Shown here one piece after another: positions 1-8,531 of a stretch of DNA of 64,000 bases. Source of the stretch: Symsagittifera roscoffensis (Eukaryota; Xenacoelomorpha; Acoela; Convolutidae); NCBI RefSeq assembly GCF_963678635.1, contig NC_087065.1, positions 56,324,397 to 56,388,396 of the forward strand, read 5' to 3'. Each line of letters starts with the position of its first letter. Position 1 is the stretch's first letter. The notes beneath the pieces are model-generated. The model saw only the letters and a program-made list of their open reading frames with translations, had not been told where the DNA came from and did not search any database. Made by a program: the position numbers and the translations under genes.

Positions 1-49
1 GTACTAAAATAACACTTACAATTTTCATAAGTAGATGAACATCATGTAC

Positions 50-1179
50 CAACCGAATAGATGCCATGACTTGCGCACTCCATACAGCTGGCAGCCGGTG
101 GTTCTGTCTGACTCATAGCCCACAAAGGGAGTCCCAATGGCATCTGCCATCTGGCCAATCAGCACCAGGTTCCCAGCTGTCACACTGTCAATCTCAAGCA
201 CCTGAACAAGATGAAATAATTCCCAGTATTATACTTATAAGAAATAACACAATTTCCACTTTTTTGTTTTGAGAGTTATAATTAGAACATGGCTTGTATC
301 TCAAAAGACTCTTTATGATTTAATGAGCTGAATTCTTACACAGAGTGATCACCACGATATTTGAGTTGAATTTAACACTCACGGCGGTTTTTTGAGTGTT
401 GTTAAGAGCGTTCGAATAACAACCCTTGGGATTGACCGCTTTGTCTCTTTTTTTTCTCAAACTTTCAGAAGAAAACTCTGAAGTATATCCAGGTCAAATA
501 TCAATTGTTATTGTTCTGACGAATTTTGAAATATTATATCATAATAACATAACAACGTAGTGAGAAAAAATTGGGGAAAAAATCAACTTTTTTTTGTGTT
601 TTTGTTGAGTTATAAGTTTTGAGATCAAGTTCATAAGATCCCGACCAACTTTTTCGAAAGTTTTTCTGCCAAAAACTTTTAAGGGGAAGTTTCTTTTTAC
701 CGACACAACCAGGAATGCGCAAAGACAATTCGGCACTCAATTATTCAAACGTTCAAAAACTGAAGAAACCTTTTTCGCGACGGTGGTAAATTTAAACTAC
801 ATCGAACAAAGTTGAGTCAGGTCCATGCTTCTAGAACTATAAAAAACAAAATTAACAAAATTAACAAGTCGGATTTTTTGTCTATTTACAATTCAAAACT
901 TGCCACCAATTTTTATCATAAATTATTTAACAACGAAAAAAAAAAACTACAAAAAAAATAAAAGCTTACTTGATGGAAGAAAATGATGAAGTAGCTGAAC
1001 CACATGGCAGAACAGAGGTCATTCAGTACATGACCCACACTGTAGCAGAAGGTCTGCACTTTACTGATGTCCTTGAAGATGACCTCTTCTCCTTCAAGGG
1101 TCACTGGATTTTCAGGGGTCAGAGGGGTCACATCGTCCTCCTGCTCTCCTGTAGATTTAATCTCCGTAATAGGATCCAT
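50..1179 (-). CDS. MFSD12: MFSD12-like major facilitator transporter, first two coding exons (partial)
   Basis: Two minus-strand exons can be read. Exon 1 (1179-970) starts at an ATG (CAT at 1177-1179), codes an acidic N-terminal tail and then a first membrane segment with YSVGHVLNDLCSAMWF, and ends at a consensus donor GTAAGC (969-964). Exon 2 (201 to about 50) follows an acceptor TTGTTCAG, continues in phase 0, and carries GQMADAIGTPFVGYESD and a WHLFG end before a donor near position 50; without splicing a stop follows at once. The GHVLNDLCSAMWF and GQ-AD-TP-VGYESD patterns are typical of the MFSD12 family, lysosome/melanosome membrane proteins linked to cysteine import in vertebrates. About 120 N-terminal residues are present; the rest lies left of the window. 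The exact donor of exon 2 is uncertain (50/51 or 53/54). The family assignment is from recalled conserved motifs. Confidence 0.8.
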
Positions 1180-2498
1180 TTCGTGTAACTTAAATTAATT
1201 GTGAGTCAGATTTAAAATAACTATAGAAAAAAAGGAGAATATTGCTTCAAACATAAATTTAGAGATGAACTCCGACCCTATAGTTTCAATTTTGGCGATA
1301 AAATGATACAAGTTTATCTAAAAATTGTTGTTTAAGGTAGTAAATTTTGAAGTAAAATTCTAAACCGCATAAGGTCGTTAACTTTTGGACCCGAAAAGTT
1401 CGTTCCACCTTTTATCTTTAGAAATTCTAATTAAGGAAATTAGTTAAGCAATCCAATTAAATGTTTGCTCTAGGTGTGGAATTAAGCAAATATATGGCAT
1501 TTCTTTAGACCAATCATTGGTATTAACAATCTAGACTATCTAGATGAATAACCGATGGTAAAACAATAATACTGAATTGAACGCGTTTTGTATGGTACCT
1601 TATAGAGACAAGAGACATAATGGCCGTGAATTAGAGATGGCACACAAAGGCAACACAAACGCTATTTTAAATGAACCCATTTTCTCGTAAAATCTAGTAG
1701 AAACTTGGTACGCCTTTAGATTCTGATATTTGAAGATATAGGCTCAACCTTATCGGCTAATTTGTGATTCCTCTGAAATTTATCAAATAGAGTTTAATCA
1801 CGAACCCTCTTAGACAACAATGATTAATTAGTAGAGAAATTGATTGAAATCGAACAAATTTTGAGGTCAATCAAAAATTACAAAACCTTGTAGAAGAATT
1901 GTACATAAATAAACGTTGTTGATTTATTGAGAGAAACTGATTGACTAATTAAGAGTAAAACGTTTAAAATGTGTCTATATTTGTTTTTTCGCTTCTTTAG
2001 CGGTTAGAGACTGTCTTCTATTTCTTCAATGGTATGCGTTATGTGTCCCATCATTTAGTCTATGGATTCGTACCATCCTTAAACAGCCATAATGTTTTTC
2101 CCCATTTATTTTTTGTCGCTGTTCTATCTAGTAAAAAAAAACAAGTCAAAATTAACCACGTGTTTCCTTCATATCAATTTTAGCTATACTATAAGCAGGG
2201 AAAAAATGTATGGTAATTTTTTTGGGGTTTTCGAACACTTTTGTCGTTTTTGAAGAAGTGGCTAGGTCTGAAATTTAATTGAATTTTTGGAATCTTTTAA
2301 TTTTTCTATGTTTATGGTTATTTGAAAACTTTGCCGATTTGTAGAGATGGCGTAAGAAATACTTTAACTAAGTATTTTCAGAAAACCTTCGAGGTAGAAA
2401 AATGCTGATTGTTTTTTTTTATTTGCAAACTAATTTACAGCAAAAAGAGGACAAATTCACATTTTTTTTGCCATATTTTGCCATTAAAAATCAATTCT
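1180..2498. other. Noncoding upstream region of the MFSD12-like gene
   Basis: AT-rich sequence upstream of the MFSD12-like start codon. I see no ORF with coding character, no tRNA and no clear repeat. It probably holds the promoter and 5' UTR of that gene, but no single element could be pinned down. Confidence 0.4.
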
Positions 2499-2633
2499 AT
2501 TGCACTCTAATACAAAAAAAAAATTGAATTGAATAATTAAAACCGCTTGTTTGAATAATAAAAAATTGAATCATAAAAAAATTAAAAGCGGTTTTAATTA
2601 TTCAATTTTAGTTTTTTTGTATTAGAGTGCAAT
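2499..2633. repeat. MITE-like long inverted repeat
   Basis: The left arm (2499-2548) and right arm (2586-2633) are near-perfect reverse complements of about 48-50 bp, separated by 37 bp of AT-rich spacer. The outer ends read ATTGCACTCTAATAC and its complement. The arms differ mainly by small A/T-run length changes. This is the shape of a small nonautonomous foldback or MITE-type DNA transposon. No obvious target-site duplication was found. Confidence 0.6.
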
Positions 2634-2662
2634 CCCGCACCGAGCGCCCATGGATTCTAATC

Positions 2663-2862
2663 NNNNNNNNNNNNNNNNNNNNNNNNNNNNNNNNNNNNNN
2701 NNNNNNNNNNNNNNNNNNNNNNNNNNNNNNNNNNNNNNNNNNNNNNNNNNNNNNNNNNNNNNNNNNNNNNNNNNNNNNNNNNNNNNNNNNNNNNNNNNNN
2801 NNNNNNNNNNNNNNNNNNNNNNNNNNNNNNNNNNNNNNNNNNNNNNNNNNNNNNNNNNNNNN
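2663..2862. other. Assembly gap (200 N)
   Basis: A run of exactly 200 N, probably a placeholder of unknown true length. Reading frames across it are meaningless. Confidence 0.99.
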
Positions 2863-2897
2863 AAAACCTGATTGAAGTTTTTTTTTAACCTGTATAG

Positions 2898-2954
2898 GGC
2901 ACGTCTTCACTTTGTGGCGACCTGGTATGGTTTGGATACGCTCGCTCGAGGAAG
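2898..2954 (+). other. Candidate internal exon, plus strand
   Basis: A 57-base GC-richer block sits between an acceptor-like site (T-run then CTGTATAG, ending 2897) and a strong donor-like site (GAAG/GTGAGT, GT at 2955). It is open in more than one frame and I do not recognise the peptide. It is close to the first gap, so neighbouring exons may be missing. Low confidence. Confidence 0.2.
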
Positions 2955-2956
2955 GT

Positions 2957-5498
2957 GAGTACCTCATTACCTTTCCTTGCCACAGAGTTTTTCAATTTTA
3001 ATATCGAAAGCAACACCAAAAAAGAATGATTATATTTGGCGAGTGACGTTGAGATAATTTTAATGGGTGCGTGGCCGTGCCATGTCCCAAATATTTTTTG
3101 TTTAAACAATTTCTACGGAGAGATGACGTAAGTAGTCAGAAAAGAAGTTTTATCTAGGAAACTCCCCATAGTGCAAGTTTTTCGAAAACGTTTGAAAGCA
3201 GTGCAATGTAGTACGATGCCATTTATAACAAGCGGAGAGTTGAAGTGACGTAGATGAATTTTATTTTTCTAACGCAATTTGTAAGTTGATTATAGAAAAC
3301 TGGATCACCACTCGAAGATAACCCGGAATTATGCGTTCAATGGGTACATTGAAGGGGACTGTCAGAGGAGCATGTGCCATTCCGCCGGACTGACACAGCC
3401 AAACCCTGCGAAGAGCAAGGAAAGAATATCAGTGACATTAATGAAAAGGAGGGTCGGAAGGTTCTAGAATTTAAATTTTTAAAATTTCGAATGGCGATGG
3501 AACATTTCTGAGAAATTAAGAAGAACGGCCATTTTTGGCAGAAAGCCAGAAGAAGAGAGACATTCGATTATACGAGACGAAAAACGGTCAAGTGAAAAGG
3601 AAGAAAACACGAAGTCTCTTATCGTGACGATCACGCACGATAAAACGTATAGTGGAAGCCGATAAGAAGAAAGGAGGCTTGAGTTGGACGTCCGGAGCGG
3701 ACCAGTACCCTTCCGTGCCGCGCAGTTAGAGTGATAACGAGGTTATCTCTGGAAGAGTACGGAATTGGAGCCGCATTACTGCCCTGAACATTTGAATTAA
3801 CTCCAGTATTGTTCAGCATTTCAGAGCAGGAGTAGCTTAAAAAAGGAAAAGGTCAATCCATCTCCAATGAATGTAGTAAATAAATGTCACTAAAAACGAT
3901 ATTCGAGCCGTTTTCTTAATAGAAATCACGTAGTCTGGGGAGCCGAGACCCAGTTATGTGTTTGATTTTGCATGTAACGTAAGCTGATCAAAAGTCGTTT
4001 GACTGATGGCCTAAAAAAGGTAATTTTTTACTTAGCCCTAAAAAGACCAGAAAATCAACTGGCTAGGTCGAGACGGTGAAAAACGGATAGAGTTTAGATA
4101 ACTGACGCCGGCCAGTCGTCAAAAGATGCTTTTTCTACGCCCCGTCACCATGTTGTTTTTGGCCGAATGTTACATGGTTAAATCTATTTAAATCATTACC
4201 AATTGTTCTTTCATTAACATAGTTCACATTAAACCAAATAAAGGCATTGAACATTGGTCTTTTTTTGGAGTCGCAAAGAAAAAAAGTTAAACAACTGATA
4301 TGAAACTGCTTAGAACAAGATTCCCATCTAAGTCAATTTATCTTTGCTTACACATTGTTGCTTTTCTTCATCTTAACACAGCAAAAGGGTGAAAATGCGA
4401 TTTGGACTAGACTTTAAGGGACTAAACTAACCCATGATAAGCGGTTAGTGAGAAATTTGTAGATAATAAAATAAATGGGAATTATAATAAACTTTAAAAT
4501 CAAAGCAAAAGAGGAACAAAAAAAGAAACGTTCTCATCCAAGCTCAGCCGGTTCAGCGGTTTTTATGCAGACACTTCAATTTAGTTTCAGTTTTCCCCTT
4601 AAACTCAGGAAGCCGCTCGATTCGAGTTGTTTCTGTAATCTTTTAAACAACAATTGAAAAAGAGGCAGAAACACGTCTTTTTAATATAAACTTATCACCA
4701 CAATAAGGCTAAAACAAGAAAAAAATCACGGATAAACTCATAAAAAACTTTGTATTGGAAAAAATTTTGCGCCTCTGTGTCATACAATTATCAGGGGATT
4801 TTCCGCTAAAGTGTTTGACTATCTTTTGCTTTTCAATTTTTTTGAATTACTATCCAAATCATGAAAAATTTTTGTTGAAATATTGGACTATCGTTTGCGT
4901 TTTTTTTTGCGGCCAACTGTTCAAAACGTAAAATTTTTCTACTTAAGTTTAATTGAAATTTGGGTTAAAGGGTTTTGATTTTGTATTATTAAGTTCCTAA
5001 TCTTCTTATCGCTTTTTTTCGCCTAAATGAGTTCGGCTCCTGCTTGGTTTCATCCACTCTATTTCGCTTAAAGTTCAAAATGGGCTTTTCTGGGTTTCAA
5101 AGAATAGAACCATAAACAATGAAATTCGAAAACTTACGCTCAAAATTTTCTCTAACATCACTTTGTTCTTGGCTCAACTAGCGCATACCTAATTATTCTT
5201 GACATTTTTGCCGTTCAAAAAATGATTTTGAATAGATATATATTGGCCCTGATTGTTTAGTTCGGCAATTTTTCCCCTTAACTAAGATTTTTAGAGCCAG
5301 TTTGGGGAAATTTTGTAGAAAAAAGGTTTATAATTTTCAAAAACAAATGTATGAGCGTTTTTGCTCTCACTCATTTTTCTCAGTTGCTCTCAAACCTTAG
5401 TGACTTAGTTGCTTTCAATCCAGTGAGCTGGAAATTAAGAATATGCGAGTAGTTTTGACTCAGAGATATCACTTGACTAGTGTTTATTCAAAAATCAG
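2957..5498. other. Unassigned region, no supported gene
   Basis: Mostly AT-rich. The part 3300-4150 is richer in G and C and contains short open stretches on the plus strand, for example around 3700-3830, broken by stops. This could be a decayed transposon or gene, but no domain motif was recognisable. The rest shows only homopolymer runs. Confidence 0.3.
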
Positions 5499-5700
5499 CT
5501 GTGGGACGAAGAAACCAGTGCAAGTTTGCCGCCGAGCAAAAGCTCGAAGAGTTGAGGAATCTGGAAGGTATACCGAAAAGGAGTAAGCTTTTATTGTAGT
5601 ATTTTTGCTTGCTGAGTGTCGCGTGATTTTAGCGTCGCGTGCTCTTGGCCTGCAGGGAGAATGACCGCAATATTGAAGCCACCCTTTTTCTGAAATAGAT
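5499..5700 (+). CDS. Candidate exon pair of an unknown gene, cut short near the retroelement
   Basis: Exon 5499-5582 follows an acceptor-like AAATCAG and ends at a donor GA/GTAAGC. It codes a basic, helix-prone peptide containing KFAAEQKLEELRNLEG. A second block begins at 5656 after an acceptor-like CTTGGCCTGCAG and stays open for about a dozen codons in the joined phase, then stops. Codon use looks more gene-like than the surroundings. The block ends about 30 bp before the 94-bp repeat that starts the large retroelement, so a host gene may have been interrupted. I do not recognise the protein; this may be chance. Confidence 0.25.
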
Positions 5701-5729
5701 TCTAAGAAAAACTGACGCAAAAACTTATT

Positions 5730-5823
5730 TGAGTTATGACCGATGGGTATAACTCATAGAGTAATTTCGGATAGGGTACACCGTCTGCTCGTCACGCTAT
5801 CTTATTTTCGGCCGGATAGATTC
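5730..5823 (-). repeat. 94-bp terminal direct repeat, left copy (3' end of element)
   Basis: Identical as far as I can read to 23143-23236. In element orientation it ends CATAACTCA, a CA end as expected for an LTR 3' edge. Near that end lies an inverted repeat, GAGTTAT with ATAACTC. Just inside it (5824-5840) the element strand reads an A-rich run (AAATAAAACAAAAA), where a polypurine tract would sit. The start does not read TG, so this may be a short LTR or the surviving end of a longer one. Confidence 0.6.
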
Positions 5824-6822
5824 TTTTTGTTTTATTTCAGTTATTTTGAAGAGTTACTCACCCTTGAGTAGCTCTTATTAAAAATAGGAGTATGGTCACA
5901 AAGCGTGGATGTAGCGCGGTGGGTTAGGCCGGCTATAGAGCATGCTCAGGACGTCCTTCCTGGTGGGTTAGGCCAGGAGTGGGAGTATGATTGCATGCGG
6001 TTTTTGTGAGAGGTCCTGTTATGTGACAACGTTTTATGTTGGGTTTGTTGTGGTTTTTCTTATGTTTTGTTGGTTGTGTCCTTTTTTCAAAAATCAAATT
6101 TTTTGTGGTATGGGTTTGTCTTTCGACTTTTTTATGTTTTATTATTTCTTTCTTAGACTTTATAATAGTCTTCAAAAGAATAAATTATCCAGTTTTAAAC
6201 TGGGTTAATCCGGTTTGGGTACCGTTGGTTTCCTTTTCTTAGTCATGCTGTTATGCTATGTGTTGTGGTGTTTAGTAAGCTGCATTGGTTAGTTTTGTTT
6301 AGTATATAATTCCTTTCCAACCGGGTTAAAGGAAAGTTTGAAACGTGTTATCTTGTGTTAGAGTTATCGAGTGTGAAAGCTTGAAACTGAAATTCATTAT
6401 TTTAAACAATTCTTCGTGGCCGAGCTGTGCGAGTTTGGATAGAATTCTTGTGCGAGTGAATGAAAATAGCAAAAGGTTAGTACTGTATTTGCTTCTTATT
6501 AATTTACTACATAGAATTTTATCTTTACTGCTAGTTGTTGGGGAAAATTAAGTTACAGATTTTCATCTTTATTAGATTTACTGCTTGTGGGGGAAAAATT
6601 TATAAATTAATTTACTGCATTGGTATTATATTTATTTAATTGTTGGTGCAAAAATTTAATAGGGTTTTAAACAGTTTTGAAGAAGTTTGCTATTTTTTAT
6701 TTTTCTTTTGTGAATTTTTCAGATGATCTAGGATGAAGGCTAAAATTCTAAAGAAAACATGGATAAAGAATGGTGAGTTTCTAATATTTAATTTAGTTAG
6801 TAATATGTATAATTCATACTTA
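5824..6822 (-). other. 3' untranslated region of the large retroelement
   Basis: About 1 kb lies between the last ORF and the left terminal repeat. It contains a 15-base palindrome at 6189-6203, a second inverted repeat at 6311-6337 (CTTTCC / GGAAAG arms), and a GGTGGGTTAGGCC motif twice (near 5918 and 5959), the first resembling a tRNA A box. AATAAA-type signals occur on the element strand. On the plus strand there are exon-like borders (donor GTTAGT at 6476; acceptor AG at 6721-6722, donor GTGAGT at 6773), compatible with an antisense spliced RNA, but no clear antisense protein. Confidence 0.45.
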
Positions 6823-6823
6823 C
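6748..6823 (-). other. Predicted 76-nt intron directly after the last ORF
   Basis: On the element strand the last ORF ends in TAA, and the next bases are CAG/GTAAGTATG, a near-perfect donor (GT at 6823-6822). A TACTAAC branch-point match lies at 6802-6796. A pyrimidine-rich acceptor TTTTCTTTAG ends at 6748. All three elements fall within 76 nt, a normal length for a small invertebrate intron. The donor starts only three nucleotides after the stop, so splicing would not change the protein and should not mark the mRNA for nonsense decay. Confidence 0.5.
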
Positions 6824-6826
6824 CTG

Positions 6827-8488
6827 TTAGTCGTCGGGGAAGAAACCGTGGGGGAAGATGTCGTGGATGAGATCTGAAGTTGTTAGTAATTTGGCTAAGA
6901 TGCGGATGATATTTTTAGTTTGAAGCAGTGGCCAAAGCAATTGAAGTGCCTTAATGGTGGTTAGTTCTTCAGTGCCAACTGCAAATTCATAAGGTGTGTT
7001 TTGGATTAGATTATATAATTTGTGGTTGAATTTAGTGTTATGGATGAATTCTAAAATGGGGATTTCTATAGGTTGTACAAACTCGTGTGGGATGAGGAAG
7101 GGTCGGGATTCTTCTGCGTTGAAGGTCTTGGTGATGGGACAAAAGATATACATTTGGGTTATGGGATCATAATTTCGAAGAATACCATGAAGGTTAGTAT
7201 CTTTAATGCAATATGTGAAGTTAAGAAAGAATGGTGAGGTGTATTTGGAATTGATGAATTGAAAACGATGGTGTGGTTGTCTGGAGGGAGTGTGTAGGTC
7301 AAAGTGATTTTGGATGAAACGATAATAAGTATATGTGTGTGTTTGTTTAGTGCCCAACATAATATCGTGTGAGCAGTGCAAATCTCTTTCATGTGGTGCA
7401 AGGAAATGAAAGGTTAGTGAAAATATTTGGAAGCGTTCTTTAAAACTTTCGTAGGCTTGCGTGTCTGTTAGTGATTCTGAAATAATGTGGTCAAACTTGC
7501 GATCGAAGATATTTAGTGTAAATACATATGGTGTTTTAATGAAAAATTTCTCGGTGATTTGTGGGTTAGCGAAGCGATCGTCGTCTAAGAATTGATCTTG
7601 GTTAGTTCTGATGATGTTATGATCGTAATATTCTAGTGTATATTCATTAGCTCGGGGTGCAGTGTGTGTTTTTAGTGATTTTTTATATCCAATGTAAGTA
7701 AATTGTCTAGGTGTTAGTGTTGTAGTGAGTCGATATAGCATGTCCTTGTTTCGTTCTATATCGATATGAGTGTTAGATAAAGGTAAGCAAAGGGGATTTG
7801 TAAAATGATAATATGAGGTCCAAGGAAGGGTAGGCATTAAAACGTATTCGTCTACAAAGTTACGTGTCTCGTTAGTGTCATGAGGGGTGTTTAAGGTGTA
7901 TTGTGGAAATGAGGGTAAGGTGATAGCTAAAAATTCTTTTGTGTTAGTGTGTTGTGGATGGTTGATATATTCACGGGCTGTTCCTGGTTTCGCTGGGAAA
8001 GGATGGTTGGGGAACTTCCTTTTAAAAGTGCGGTAAGCTCTATTAGTGCTGAGTGAAGATTCAGTAGTTGTGGATGATGGTGCTAATGATTCAGTATAAA
8101 TTGAAGAGGGTGTAGGGGTAGGAGGGTTGGATGAATCTATTGTGGATGAGATTTGGTTTATGATTGGGGTGTCAAGGTGATAGGGTTGTTGTTGTAGGGT
8201 AATGAAATTATCTAGTTCTGGGGAGATTCGGGGGGTGTCTGGAGAATGAGATGATTGGTCTGAGTGAAGTGAGGAGTAGGTTGGAGTGACTTGGGAAGCA
8301 TAAGAGGGTGTAGAATTGGTTGGGTCAGGGTTATTTGGTAGTATGGGTTGAAAAGGGGGTTGGGAAAAATTTAAGGAATTGGTGTGAAAATTATTTGATG
8401 GAGATGGTTCAGAGTCGGCAAATTCATCGGGGGTTTCAATATTCGGGTTATTGAGTTGTGAGATGGAGTATAAAACTGAGATGTTACA
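6827..8488 (-). CDS. Unknown last ORF of the large retroelement (553 codons open, no AUG in the first 217)
   Basis: The frame is open from just below a stop at 8489-8491 to the TAA at 6827-6829. The first in-frame ATG is at 7837, giving a 336-residue protein, but the 217 codons upstream are also open and code a Ser/Thr/Pro/Asn-rich segment like that in the ORF before env. This suggests the real protein is longer and reached by splicing. An acceptor-like CATCTCAG ends at 8476, and its phase matches the donor 22 nt into gag (G/GTGAAG at 21582). The C-terminal part is rich in aromatic residues and His and has no signal peptide or clear membrane segment. I recognise no family. It lies downstream of env, where errantiviruses normally have none, so it could be an accessory or regulatory protein; function unknown. 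Confidence 0.6.
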   Translation of the reverse strand, partial: CNISVLYSISQLNNPNIETPDEFADSEPSPSNNFHTNSLNFSQPPFQPILPNNPDPTNSTPSYASQVTPTYSSLHSDQSSHSPDTPRISPELDNFITLQQQPYHLDTPIINQISSTIDSSNPPTPTPSSIYTESLAPSSTTTESSLSTNRAYRTFKRKFPNHPFPAKPGTAREYINHPQHTNTKEFLAITLPSFPQYTLNTPHDTNETRNFVDEYVLMPTLPWTSYYHFTNPLCLPLSNTHIDIERNKDMLYRLTTTLTPRQFTYIGYKKSLKTHTAPRANEYTLEYYDHNIIRTNQDQFLDDDRFANPQITEKFFIKTPYVFTLNIFDRKFDHIISESLTDTQAYESFKERFQIFSLTFHFLAPHERDLHCSHDIMLGTKQTHTYTYYRFIQNHFDLHTPSRQPHHRFQFINSKYTSPFFLNFTYCIKDTNLHGILRNYDPITQMYIFCPITKTFNAEESRPFLIPHEFVQPIEIPILEFIHNTKFNHKLYNLIQNTPYEFAVGTEELTTIKALQLLWPLLQTKNIIRILAKLLTTSDLIHDIFPHGFFPDD

Positions 8489-8531
8489 TTACTGGATGGG
8501 AAATCGGGTGGCGGAAAAGCAAAAAGTGGTA

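Noticed and set aside
2608-2967. Open frames across the first N run
   Set aside because: They are open only because N is not translated; the true sequence is unknown.
5918-5990. tRNA-like stretch (TAGCGCGGTGGGTT resembles an A box)
   Set aside because: No B box or cloverleaf could be found; the doubled GGTGGGTTAGGCC is better seen as a local repeat.
5933-6175. 80-codon Lys-rich minus-strand frame in the 3' UTR of the large element
   Set aside because: It has no ATG (opens with TTG) and consists mostly of AT-driven Lys/Asn/Thr; too weak to call a gene.
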